64,000 nt of DNA. Origin: Acanthosepion esculentum. Taxonomy: Eukaryota > Mollusca > Cephalopoda > Sepiida > Sepiidae. The notes beneath the pieces are model-generated. The model was given only the letters and a program-made list of their open reading frames with translations, ran no database searches and was not told the DNA's origin. Position 1 is the first letter of the stretch. Every line of letters starts with the position of its first letter. Shown piece by piece: positions 33,763 to 44,619 of the stretch. A program made the position numbers and the translations under genes. The DNA lies in contig OZ038508.1 in NCBI GenBank assembly GCA_964036315.1, forward strand, positions 52,268,949 to 52,332,948, written 5' to 3'.

Positions 33763-34118
33763 ATAAAACAACTTCCTCAAGGACATATGGCACAGTGGAT
33801 AAAGGCGTTGGTTAGATCCAGTGACGGACCCAAAGAGTGTGAGTTCAATACCCGATTCAGGCAGTGGAGAACTTTCAGAGGGAAAATTAGCAGGAGATAA
33901 CTGATAACTGACATCCATCAAATATGGCTCGTGGAACTAGAACAGTCTACCCCAGTGATCGAAATAAAGGGTTCGGTTCGAAATTCCAACCACCTGAAGA
34001 AGGCCGGAGCGTACAACGGCCGAAACGTTGCGACAAAGATGAGGACAATAGTCCGACTAATGTAAATACTGTACATAATACCTCATCTCAGAAATATAGA
34101 CAGACGATAAAACAACTT
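33763..34118 (+). mobile_element. Full-length tRNA-SINE with hammerhead-like 3' domain
   Basis: The element spans 33775-34106. A 12-bp duplication, ATAAAACAACTT, flanks it at 33763-33774 and 34107-34118. The head has box A-like GGCACAGTGGATAAAGG and box B-like GAGTTCAATACCC. The 3' domain carries ACCTGAAGAAGGCC, a second GGCC, then GAAACGTTG, a hammerhead-like arrangement. It sits in the Tc1 remnant whose other edge is near 34185 (TTTTTGGCCGCAACTGTA). Confidence 0.87.
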
Positions 34119-34181
34119 TGCTAAAAAATTATACCTACTTTTCTGACGAAAACAATGCCGTTCTGAACTTTTTGGCCGCAA

Positions 34182-34188
<7 letters not shown>

Positions 34189-34216
<28 letters not shown>
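34189..34216. repeat. (TA)n microsatellite
   Basis: Short TA tract between the Tc1 end and the LTR-retrotransposon relic. Confidence 0.9.
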
Positions 34217-34220
<4 letters not shown>

Positions 34221-34424
34221 GGGTTTACCCATTTGTTCCCAGAAAATTATCAGAATTAGTGCGACATCACTCCCAGTATTTTGTATAGAAAAAGTTATAC
34301 CATTCAATTTGACTTTTTCTCTGGCACTTTTCTCTTTGTGTCTTTGTATCACAAATACAGTTGTATTTTTCTGAAGGGGGTTTAAATTTTCTACCCTTTC
34401 TATTTTCCTTTTATACTTGCACAC
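34217..34424 (-). pseudogene. LTR-retrotransposon aspartic protease relic
   Basis: The minus strand encodes KVKLNGITFSIQNTGSDV, then FWEQMGKPKL. This is the start of a retropepsin, in which D-T-G-S-D is the active-site motif. Here the catalytic aspartate is replaced by Asn (NTGSD), so the protease is dead. It follows the gag relic in the expected order and is cut off by the (TA)n tract. Confidence 0.78.
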
Positions 34425-35173
34425 AGACTGGAAATTGTCTTTGTTTTCACAATTCCAGCATACTTGTCATACTTTTTATCACAGTATTCGCATCACACAA
34501 GGTAATTTGATCTGTTGTAGGCATTACTCTTGGATTTACTGAATTTCTCAATTAACTCTAATTGTTGTAGAAACTCTATAGATGCACCCAAGAACATTTT
34601 AGTCCGTTGTAACCGGTTTAAAATTTTGTGTTTGTATGATGTATCACACATACCTTCAATTAATCTCAACTGTATCAACTCAGCTTCAATGGTCATTTTT
34701 CCGGTGCTAAGTTTTTCAAATTCACAAAATCTGGAAACCTCTTGTAGCTTGTGTACATACTGTATTATTGTTTCATTCAACTCTTGTTTGTTCATGAGAT
34801 ACTTTGTCTTCTTAGCAATATCCAACTTCTTTTTCAACCACAAATTTCTTTTTATAAAATCCAAAATTTGTGAAATGGTCAAATGCTCCAAATCTCTAGG
34901 GTACCGCATGACAGGTCTTTCTGATGGCCTCACATCCTGTTGTACCCAAAATAAGATCTGTAATCTCATCCTCCCCAACTTTAATTTTGTAGTTTTTAAC
35001 TTCTTGGCCTGCAACTGGGCAGCAAAACAATGTATCCATGTTTCCACAAAGTCCGACTCATCCAATGGTGTTAGAGATCTTATCAGCGACGGTATATTGT
35101 TGGTGATGTCTTCTAGTCTGCAATATAGTTCTCCCCTTTGTGCTGAGTGATGACTGACTGACTTAGTAGTCAT
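34425..35173 (-). pseudogene. LTR-retrotransposon gag (capsid-like) relic
   Basis: A 226-codon frame on the minus strand (34493-35173) resembles the capsid region of Gypsy-type gag proteins. It has SDFVETWIHCFAAQLQAKKL-like helices, then NETIIQYVHKLQEVSRFCEF, then LIQLRLIEGMCDTSYKHKIL and LEFLQQLELIEKFSKS-type text. Just 3', in another frame, CEYCDKKYDKY resembles the first half of a zinc knuckle whose later Cys/His are lost. Gag normally packages element RNA in virus-like particles. No reverse transcriptase, integrase or LTR is recognisable next to it. Confidence 0.78.
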
Positions 35174-35234
35174 TTAAGTCTATGCAAAATAGGGCAAGTC
35201 CATTTTGCCTATGTCACTACACCCAATAATAAGC

Positions 35235-36235
35235 TAACTTTCCTGGATGTCTTAATAACTCACACAAAGAATGGGTTCTAGACATCTATATATCACAAGC
35301 CAACCATCACCAGACAATACCTAAACTTCAATTCTCACATTCCATACAGTATGAAAAAAATGGATCATCCGATGCCTACAACACTAGGCAAAATCCTAAG
35401 TTGCAACCCAGATATATGCCAACATGAAATTGTCAACAACAAGTGCACCCTTCAGAATAACAATTACTCTGCAAACATGACATCAGCATCTGCAGGTGGA
35501 AGCATAAGCGTCAAAGAGAAAGATCAGAAAATTGCCACGGTGTGCCTGCTTTATGTCAAGGGTTAATCAGAAAAGTTTTAGAAAATCTGCAGTTCATACT
35601 ACATCAGGACAATATTCAAAAGCAGCTCCATACTATGGAAAAATCTCTGCCAAGTAAAGCCTAACACAGGTAAAAAAATGTGGGAAAACTATGTGTACTC
35701 CATTCCTTGCAGTTGTGGCAAAGAATATACCATATATACTCACGTATAATGCAATCTTTGAAACTTATTTGACTACAGTAAATGGATATATAGGTTGGAC
35801 AATATGGGGATAGCAGTATAATGATGTGACCCCCTTAAAATTAGCTTAAAAATTAGGTCTTCAAAAGTCGCATGATATGAGAGTATATATGGTAAAGATG
35901 AAACAAGCCACCTCCTAAAAGTAAAGCTGGAGGAAAATCAAAGCCATAGTGAGGGGTGAGACAATGAAATCAGGCATGGCTGATCATGTATGGTGGGAAA
36001 AAGGAAGTCATCAAATGTGAAATGAAGTGAAAATACTGGATAAGGAAGAACACTGTAAAGTTAGACATCTGAAAGAATCATCACATATGCTAAGCTATGA
36101 GGATCTTCTTAGTAGGCCTAGCATAGAAATAAATATGATATGGGAGCTACATATAAATAAGGAAAGACAGCCAATCTTCAACAGATGCAGCAGCTGTAAC
36201 AGAAGAGAAAAGCTTCAGTGAATGCAGTCAAGCAA
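35235..36235 (+). pseudogene. Penelope-like element RT-end plus GIY-YIG endonuclease, broken
   Basis: Plus-strand blocks, in order: FLDVLITHTKNGF, SIYHKPTITRQYLNFNSH, a VKGLSEK-type block, VYSIPCSCGKEYT (endonuclease core), SHLLKVKLEENQ and VKILDKEEHCKVRHLKESS-type text, then LLSRPSIEINMIWE. This is the C-terminal reverse transcriptase into GIY-YIG order of PLEs. It carries several stops and frameshifts, and a MITE interrupts the endonuclease right after GKEYT. Confidence 0.85.
35737..35897. mobile_element. MITE inside the PLE
   Basis: Terminal inverted repeats CCATATATACTCACGTATAA and, from the right, CCATATATACTCTCATATCA. It splits the PLE endonuclease frame. A related element is at 55200-55435. 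Confidence 0.78.
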
Positions 36236-36261
36236 GCAAGTTAAACAGAGAATTGTCCCAT

Positions 36262-37035
36262 GAGACAATAACCTAGTGGATAAAAGTGTTGGTTCAAGAA
36301 TTTCACTATATTCTAATTGAGTTCAATCCCCGGGCTAGGCAGTGTGTACTTAGACTCAGTGGAAATTTTTTTTTTTTAAGCTTTTCATCCCAAGCAAGGT
36401 TGGAAGCCACTAACACGCAAGGGGTTACAGAAGGTTTGGAGGAAGAGCAGATAGGAGCGGTAAAGGAGAGGATGTGGAGAAAGATAGTGGATCGATCAAG
36501 GCAAGGGGGTTACATAAGATTTGGATCGAGAGCAGATAGGAATGAAAGGGGAAAGGGTGTGGAGAAGTGAAGTGGATAGATCAAGGCAACTGGAGATGTC
36601 GATTGACATTACACTTAAATAGTTGGAGATTGTATTTGTCAGGGAAACAGGAATAAGGAAGGGAGTTCCACAGGCGAGATGTGCGAGACATGAAGCTATT
36701 GGAGTAGAAGAGATGTCTACATCTAACAGTTTCAATGGTGAAGGGGTGGGAACGAGGTGCCAGCCTTGTAGGACGCTTAAATTCATGAAGCCTAGGAACC
36801 AGCGAAAGCAGCTCATCGGAGAAATTACCGTGAAAGTATTTGATATCCGTAGACACAGACAGTGGAATAAAAACTGCCTACCTCTCTAGATTACATAAAG
36901 GGTTCAGCTAAAACTCTCTGTAGGCTGTTACCCAGATTGACATCACCTGATGAAGGCTGGAGGGTTGAAACATTGTGATAACAACAACAAAGATAAGGAC
37001 AATAGCCCACATGTACAGAGTATAAATATACAGGA
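36262..37035 (+). repeat. tRNA-SINE split by a LINE insertion
   Basis: Head at 36262-36364 with CCTAGTGGATAAAAGTGTTGG and GAGTTCAATCCCCGGGC. The 3' domain at 36860-37035 has CACCTGATGAAGGCTGG, GTTGAAACATTGTGATAAC and AAAGATAAGGACAATAGCCC. It matches the intact SINE at 33775. Confidence 0.82.
36365..36859 (-). pseudogene. LINE (CR1/Jockey-group-like) 3' end
   Basis: The minus strand reads YFHGNFSDELLSLVPRLHEF, then RTSRLWNSLPYSCFPDKYNL. The oligo-T at 36365 is its reversed A-tail. CAGTGGAA at 36357-36364 and 36860-36867 is a possible 8-bp target duplication. Confidence 0.85.
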
Positions 37036-37588
37036 ATACACCCAATACAAGGTTCAAGCGCCACTTAAGGCAGAGGATTACTGTTACAATGGTTATGATG
37101 AATGAACAAGAAGTGTGATATGAATGAAAGAAGAGATGATAAGAATTGAAGATTATGAGAATAAGGAGGATAGAAACAGACAGACATATGTATATTCCTT
37201 TTCTTTTATATATATACTAGCTGAATTACCCATGCCTTGCTGCATGTCACACAGTTTTTTTTAAAGAAATTGATGATTGATTTTAAATTATTGTTATAAT
37301 TTTAATTTCAATATTCTTGTAGATGTAACCTCAATCTTCTGGCTTTCTCTTTCTATATTTTGGATAGGAGTCATTCCCTTATTCAAATTTAAATTTAATT
37401 TAAATCAAAGTGAAAAAAATTTTCAGTACAGGGTTTGTGCCCCCCAGGGACCACTTTGATCAAATGAAATATACTTATCCAATTACACTGGGTAATGTAG
37501 TTTCAGAATATATGTGGTTATGGGGTCTATCTCCAAAGCCCTAGGAAGAATTTGATAACAAACAAACAGACTGACAGAAGCTACAACT

Positions 37589-37604
37589 TTATATATATAT
37601 AAAT

Positions 37605-37649
<45 letters not shown>

Positions 37650-37665
37650 TATATATATAATATAT

Positions 37666-37708
<43 letters not shown>

Positions 37709-37709
37709 T

Positions 37710-37772
<63 letters not shown>

Positions 37773-37796
37773 CATATATAATATATATATATATTT

Positions 37797-37851
<55 letters not shown>
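37589..37851. repeat. (TA)n array with AATA interruptions
   Basis: About 260 bp of TA broken at semi-regular intervals by AATA steps. Confidence 0.95.
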
Positions 37852-37852
<1 letters not shown>

Positions 37853-37859
37853 TAACTGT

Positions 37860-38455
37860 TTTTTCCTTGTAGATGGGAATTATTTAATATAGGTTTAATT
37901 TAAAATATGTTGATTTAAATGTAAATGTTAAATGAGATACTTCTTCCTAAGTTCATTTCAATATATTAATTTTTATATTTTTTTATATTTTTCTTATTAT
38001 TTTTCTGATATATTGTTTATTTTAACATATGTTTAATATATCTTTAATTCTGAATTATCTCTCTTTCATATTTAATATATTATTGTTTAATATATTATTT
38101 TTGTTTATAGCTTTAAGAAGGTTTCCTTTATGTCTAAACTACCTTCTGATTGCTACTGTGTATAAAATAAGTAGGTCATTTCTTCTCCCTTTCCCTGCCA
38201 CCTTTTTCTCTTCCTTTCTCCTCTGACCACCCCTCATATCCAGACTTACACTACTTCCTAGTTTTTATTTGCCCCCTTTTTCTCATTTTCTTTTTTCCAT
38301 TTTTCTTCTCTCTTTCTTTCTTTCCTTCCTCTGTCTGGCCATTTTTTTTTCACTATTTTATCATCCATTGACTGGTTTGAAAAATCCTTGTAAATTTTAT
38401 TTCAATTCACAAGGTGAAAATGATCATTAACCTAATGTAATCTAAATTCCTATTA
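37860..38455. other. Intron, no recognisable feature
   Basis: T-rich and pyrimidine-rich (CTTTCTTTCC near 38310-38330). No gene seen. Confidence 0.45.
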
Positions 38456-38462
38456 CATGATT

Positions 38463-38544
38463 GATATATATATATATAGATATATATATATATATATTTA
38501 TATATATACTTTCAAAATAGCTTTTTAATACAAGAGCTCCATAT

Positions 38545-38590
<46 letters not shown>
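38463..38590. repeat. (TA)n tracts
   Basis: Two TA tracts (38463-38509, 38546-38590) immediately left of the palindrome. Confidence 0.92.
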
Positions 38591-38594
<4 letters not shown>

Positions 38595-38629
38595 ATTTCT
38601 CAAAGTTAACTTTTAGAGAAGACAATATT

Positions 38630-38989
38630 TATAAATAAATGACAATAAGAAAACAGTAACTGCTGACGCGTTTCGTCCAATGCGGACTTTTTCAAAGCAA
38701 GAAACGAAACAAATTTAATTAAACAAAGAAAATTAATAAAAACAAAAAACAGAGTGTTCTTAGCAACTGGAATGTAGGAAACGCTATTTTCATATTGTTA
38801 ACTGAAAATGACGTCAGTTAACAATATGAAAATAGCGTTTCCTACATTCCAGTTGCTAAGAACACTCTGTTTTTTGTTTTTATTAATTTTCTTTGTTTGA
38901 TTAAATTCATTTCGTTTCTTGCTTTGAAAAAGTCCGCATTGGACGAAACGCGTCAGCAGTTACTGTTTTCTTATTGTCATTTATTTATA
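38630..38989. repeat. Near-perfect 360-bp palindrome with hammerhead-like motifs
   Basis: Arms 38630-38805 and 38814-38989 are reverse complements with only a few differences; the 8-bp centre is AAATGACG. Each arm holds GACGAAACGCGTCAGCAG, AGTCC and TTGAAAA, the order of a hammerhead: stem I TTGCT/AGCAG, stem II GTCC/GGAC, GAAA, then GTC at the cleavage-site position. The first core box is TTGAAAA instead of CTGATGA. (TA)n lies on both sides. Confidence 0.93.
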
Positions 38990-39009
38990 TATATATATAT
39001 ATATATATT

Positions 39010-39292
39010 TATGGAGACATGGTGGAATAATGGCTAGCAGCTCAGATTAGAAATCAGAGAGCTGAGTTCAAATTCCAGTCAACCTTCAACTATAGGTAAA
39101 TAGCAGGATAGTCTGGCAATCAGTCCAGGAGAAGGAAAATTCTGAATTCAAAACCTGAGGAAGGTCGTTTGTGCACCAGTTCTGTATTTGGCTCTTCCAA
39201 AAGTGTGGTTGGTTCTGCAGAAGCATTCACTACTATAACCAATAGTCTATTTGAGCTGCTGGACCCTCATATATTGAAAATGAGGGGAGAAT
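39010..39292 (+). repeat. tRNA-type SINE
   Basis: Head TGGTGGAATAATGGCTAGC and box B-like GAGTTCAAATTCCAGTC, then AGTCCAGGAGAAGGAAAATT, shared with 3720-3770. A scrap of open frame into the TA array is meaningless. Confidence 0.7.
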
Positions 39293-39297
39293 CCTCC

Positions 39298-40435
<1,138 letters not shown>

Positions 40436-40496
40436 TTTAATAAATTTGGGTATGTAATTCTGACAGAGTTATAAGTTTTTGACATTTGGAAAAGCA

Positions 40497-40498
<2 letters not shown>

Positions 40499-40541
<43 letters not shown>
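40499..40541. repeat. (TA)n microsatellite
   Basis: Pure TA tract. Confidence 0.93.
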
Positions 40542-40547
<6 letters not shown>

Positions 40548-40697
40548 ACCAAAGTGTTGGTACAACCAGCAGAAAGCCTGCCAAGTGACAAAAAAAATGT
40601 AATAAAAAGAAAAACTAACAACCAAACACCTACCTAAACAGTAACAGACTTCTACTTAAATTTCACACTACCACGATCTTCAGTCAACCAGAATATA

Positions 40698-41581
40698 CAG
40701 GGTGTGATGGGTAAATTATCGCCATTTTATATTTTAAATTTTGTGCATGCACATTGTTTTTGATTTTATCAACTTCACAGTATAGTAGGGTCAGTTGGGT
40801 ACCATCTAAGTAAGAGCAGCATGACTCAATTCACTCTGCCAAAAATTTTGAAACAGCATGCTGTACTGCTTGGCACTTGTACCGGAAGCTCTAGTATGAA
40901 CATTTCAGTGTTTGGGTGTCAATCTGAGGACAGTGCAGAAGATTCAGAAAGAGATGAGTCTAATGGTGATTGTGAACAGTATTGCAGCTTGGAAAACTCA
41001 TTCTGATTGTTTTTGATAAGAAAAAAACCCTCAATTTGTTGGAGAGGGCCTCAGACTAAGCATGAAGACCTACATCAAGTGCCTTGAGGAGGTAGTACTG
41101 CCCTGGATCAAGCAGGCAGATGCTGAAAGACCCTATGTCTGGCAACAGGACTCTGCACCATGTCACACAATCAGGAGAACCTTGTCATGACTGTCAAACA
41201 ATTTCTGCGACCACATCATCCCTTACATCTGGTCAACTAACTACTCAGACTTCAACCCTCTTGATTATCATGTGTGCGGAGCAGTTGAGTGAGAGACTAA
41301 CAAAACTCCTTTTAACACCAAATAAACCAAATGAACTGAAGGCAAGGATTATGGCAGCATTCACCAACTTAAACAAGGAGACCATCTGGAAGAGTTGCAG
41401 GAGATTCCAAAGTCATCTGGTGGCTGTGGTTAAAGCCAATGGTGATTTTGTTGGATAAATTTACTCTTTAGTATTTCAAGATATTTTTGTGTAATTTGGG
41501 TAAATATATCTATTAAAATGAGATGTCAGTGTTATTTTCATTTTTGTGTAATTTAGACAACAATTTATCCATCAAACACTG
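40698..41581 (+). mobile_element. Internally deleted mariner element
   Basis: Ends CAGGGTGTGATGGGTAAATT and, reversed, CAGTGTTTGATGGATAAATT are inverted repeats flanked by TA. Inside, frame-shifted text gives WQQDSAPCHTIRRTL, NYSDFNPLDYHVCGAVE and LNKETIWKSCRRFQSHL: the middle and C terminus of a mariner transposase, with the catalytic-type D of QQDSAP and the D-FNPLDY motif. The N-terminal DNA-binding part is absent, and 884 bp is short for the family (about 1.3 kb). Confidence 0.88.
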
Positions 41582-42024
41582 TATACATATATAATAGAAA
41601 AAAGCAGGAAAACCTTTTATGCCAATAAATTTTGTTACTTCAAGGCAAGCATAGAAATTTAATTTAATAAATTATTTATTTACACACAAAAGTAATGTGG
41701 AAAAAATAAAAATTTTAAATTGGAGAACACTCTAAATTATGCTAAAAACATACCATGTAAGAGAAAGGTAAACTCTGACATTATTTTTCAGTCTATTAAA
41801 CGAAAATTAGTTCATTTTTTTGCTGTTGTTATTGATTTTTTATGTAATTAATATTGATATTTTATTTTTATTTTATTTTATTTATATATTTACTTAATTA
41901 AAGAATACAAAGAGAAATTAGAGAATACAAAAGAAAACTTACACCAGTGTTAAATATGCATAAAAGAAAAAAAGAAAAAAATATAAGCAGTAAATTGCTG
42001 ATACCCTTTGAAGATTGAAGGAAC

Positions 42025-42290
42025 ATATATAAGTTTTATTAAAGACAACTAACAAGGTACTGTCATTAAGTTTTTTATTTCATCTTATTTTTCTTGAGTT
42101 CATGCATATGTTTTCTTTTCTGGACACAAAGAACTTTTGGACAGTTTTTACACACTTTGTAAACACTTGTACGAACACAAGAAAAATTAAATAAAAAGCG
42201 TAATTGCAGTACCTTGTCAGCCATCTTTAAAGAAACTTGTATAAAAGAGGGATTGCTGCCCAAATACAATATATATATATATATATATAT
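42025..42290. repeat. PLE-end-like repeat and (TA)n
   Basis: AACAAGGTACTGTCATTAAG and, reversed, GCAGTACCTTGTCAG form an inverted pair; AGGGATTGCTGCCCAAATAC matches 3910-3930 and 53570. Ends in (TA)n at 42270-42292. Confidence 0.6.
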
Positions 42291-42292
42291 AT

Positions 42293-42514
42293 TAAAGATA
42301 TTTTTGATATGTTTAACGTTCTTTTTATAGATACAAATGACGGTTCCGTATAGGATACAGGTTCGATTCCTGTCGGAGAACGAAAATTTTCTATGAAAAT
42401 TTCTCGTACATTCAGGCCGGTAAATGTTATTTAATACTTTTTATTATAAACAGAGCATTTACTTAAATACTTGTATCTATAAAAAGAACGTTAAACATAT
42501 CAAAAATGTCTTTA
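42293..42514. repeat. Palindrome with tRNA-like T arm in the loop
   Basis: 44-bp inverted arms at 42293-42336 and 42471-42514 (TTTGATATGTTTAACGTTCT mirrored). In the loop, ACAGGTTCGATTCCTGT is a perfect T-arm hairpin, and GTTCTTT (42318) can pair with GGAGAAC (42375-42381) as an acceptor stem. No proper D arm is present. Confidence 0.78.
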
Positions 42515-42581
42515 ATAAATTGTCGGACTATGCCCAATTCAAAAAAAAAATATATATTATATATATATCACTTTAAATGTT

Positions 42582-42765
42582 ACTGGCCTGAATATTCAAG
42601 AAATCTTAATAAAAAAAATATGCACTCTCCAGGAGGATTCAAACTGATACCACCTGGAGAGAGGGAAACTGTCATTAAATCTGATATGCCTGAGGGACAC
42701 GAGTTCGAATCCTGCTGGAGAGCACATATTCTTTTTAATAAGATTTCTTCAATATTCAGGCCAGT
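42582..42765. repeat. Palindrome with two tRNA-like halves
   Basis: ACTGGCCTGAATATTCAAGA at the left is mirrored at 42746-42765. GCACTCTCCAGGAGGATTCA and the reverse of GAGTTCGAATCCTGCTGGAG lie inside the arms, so each strand shows a box-B-like element. Confidence 0.8.
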
Positions 42766-43069
42766 AGGCAAAAATAAATAACACCAGTGGTTGGCTATTG
42801 TATTTTATTGCAGGGATTTGTTTTGTGGACAATATGTGATGCTCAGAGCCCCTGCACAGAAAACAACTTTTTTTATTTTGTGTTTTGCTTTCTTAGGATT
42901 CACATCTGACTGACATGTAGAGTGAATCAGCAAGAGATCTAATTGCAGAATTGTGGAGACTAACATTTACAATGATATTAAATGCAAGAGGTTCTTGAGG
43001 CAAACAGAATGAAACACCACTGCTTTCAATCAAAACAATTGTTAGGAATAACCAACAGAATATATCTAG

Positions 43070-43270
43070 CAGTGACTGTCGGTCAATCTTCTCATAGATG
43101 AAGAAAAGATTTGAAGCAACAGAGAAATAGTTCTCCTGATGAATAGTAAGAATACTATAGACAGAACATGTGAATAATGAGCAAGTTTTCAGAAGATACA
43201 AGGAAAGGGTCAGAAGTCAGAACAAAATATAGTAGGAAGCTGTGGAAAGCCATGATCACCCAAATCTTGA
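43070..43270 (+). pseudogene. RTE-like LINE tail
   Basis: TAGACAGAACATGTGAATAA and GGAAGCTGTGGAAAGCCATG align with the RTE-like tail at 15365-15800. Degenerate. Confidence 0.65.
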
Positions 43271-43274
43271 AGGA

Positions 43275-43950
43275 ACATATCAATAACAGGAGGAGAAATT
43301 ACTATTAACCGTATGACAGTTAATGCTGGACAATCTCCACAAATCTTTTATAACTAAGATTCATCCAATTTCCCTCCAGCCAACCTAGCCTTGGGTTGAA
43401 ATGATAAACTGTTTGTTAGTTAAAATGTAAATTGGGCAACTTAATAAAATGTTTTTATTTTTTTTATTACTCAGCAAATTCTATGTGGAATTATAGGAAG
43501 GGTCAAATTCTCAGTCTTGGGCCACTTGTCAGCATCAAGAGCATCTGGTTTTCTGACAATGGAAGAACATTGGAAATTTGAAATTAATTGCAAGAAAGCA
43601 GTCATACATTAGTGCCAAGATAAAGACAAATTTAAGTGTTATGCAACATGCATAGAACAATACAGGATTAGTCCATCCAATCACTGTAAGAGTGACACTT
43701 CATTTGGTCGACTATAAATTAAACAAACACACAATTACTAAACTGCAGTATTGTATCAGTATAAAATAATGCTACAAAAATCATCTTCTTTGATGTGATA
43801 GCTATTCATTATTTAAAATAAACAAAAGTTGTAGAATGCTAATCAGGTATTGGGTCTTTATTGATTGTGCAGAGAAGACATTTCTTTCCAGTTGCAGAAA
43901 CAAGAAGTCACAAAACCATGAGCACACAATATATTAGACAATCTGTTAAT
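43275..43950. other. Intron, no recognisable feature
   Basis: No gene or known repeat seen. Confidence 0.4.
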
Positions 43951-43954
43951 CTGT

Positions 43955-44345
43955 TTTGATTTAGTTTTCTACAACTTATAAACCCTTTGCAGGTCATTTA
44001 AAATCAGAAAATATTTCAGCTTGTAATAATTTGGTGGGGAGATAATAACTGGTTAGTGATACAATTATTACTAATTAACCCCTAGCTAGGAGAAGAAGTA
44101 GATTCATACCTTTCCTAAGGGTATTTGTGTGCAAGTGAATATAACAAAACTGACAAGAATTGGAACTTGGCTCTCCAATTTTGACTTCCAAGCCATTATC
44201 TATTACACCACCCACACATCCAAACTTACAGCACCTGGTATTCCCAATCAGTCACCTATATAGATTCTGACCAGGTTCAACATTGTTTAAGCCTTGGTGA
44301 TCATATGGTAACCAGTGTTTCAATGTGAAACGGCTGTAAGCTGCT
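43955..44345 (-). repeat. 5S/tRNA-headed SINE, near complete
   Basis: Tail (CTTATAAACCCTTTGCAGG), body, reversed tRNA-like part (CCATTATCTATTACACCACC) and reversed 5S-like head (GATTCTGACCAGGTTCAACA). It ends 165 bp left of a CCDC13 exon. Confidence 0.8.
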
Positions 44346-44510
44346 AATTTGTGATGTGTTGAGGCTACAAAAACTACCACTATTGATCGCAGGCATGGAA
44401 GTCAACAGCTACAGTTCTGTAAAAAGTTCATAAGACTAGAAATTTGACAAGTGCAGTGAGTTAATGAATTTAGAAATTGCTTGAAATTTTAACAAAAGAG
44501 TTTTACTTAC

Positions 44511-44616
44511 TGCCGAGAGACACTGCATGCTCGGATTTAAATTTTTGGAGATGACGTATTTCAAAATCTTTTTCCTTTAGCAATTGAAAAAGTCTCCCAT
44601 TTTCATCTTTGAGTCC
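44511..44616 (-). CDS. CCDC13: CCDC13 homologue, exon with DENGRLF/DFEIRHL motif
   Basis: A 106-bp exon: 35 codons plus one base. The acceptor is ACTTTACAG and the donor is A|GTAAGT, a perfect consensus. It starts in phase 0 and leaves a single A, which joins TG of the next exon to make an ATG (Met) codon. The peptide contains DENGRLFQLLKEKDFEIRHLQ, split here as DENGRLFQLL and KEKDFEIRHLQ. Vertebrate CCDC13 has DENGRLYKLL and KERDFEIKHLK at the equivalent place, the strongest single match in the window. The charged heptad pattern fits a parallel coiled coil. The upstream intron is about 11.6 kb and the downstream intron about 16 kb; both consist mostly of repeats. Confidence 0.93.
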
Positions 44617-44619
44617 CTG

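Noticed and set aside
33775..33870. Functional tRNA gene
   Set aside because: Boxes A and B are present but the cloverleaf is not, and target duplications flank a longer element: it is a SINE head. Same for 39970, 52770 and 42318-42381.
34530..35150. 206-codon plus-strand frame
   Set aside because: Antisense shadow of the gag-like frame, which has recognisable retrotransposon motifs.
42506..42781. 91-codon plus-strand frame
   Set aside because: Runs through the palindrome at 42582-42765 and is mirrored by a frame on the other strand.
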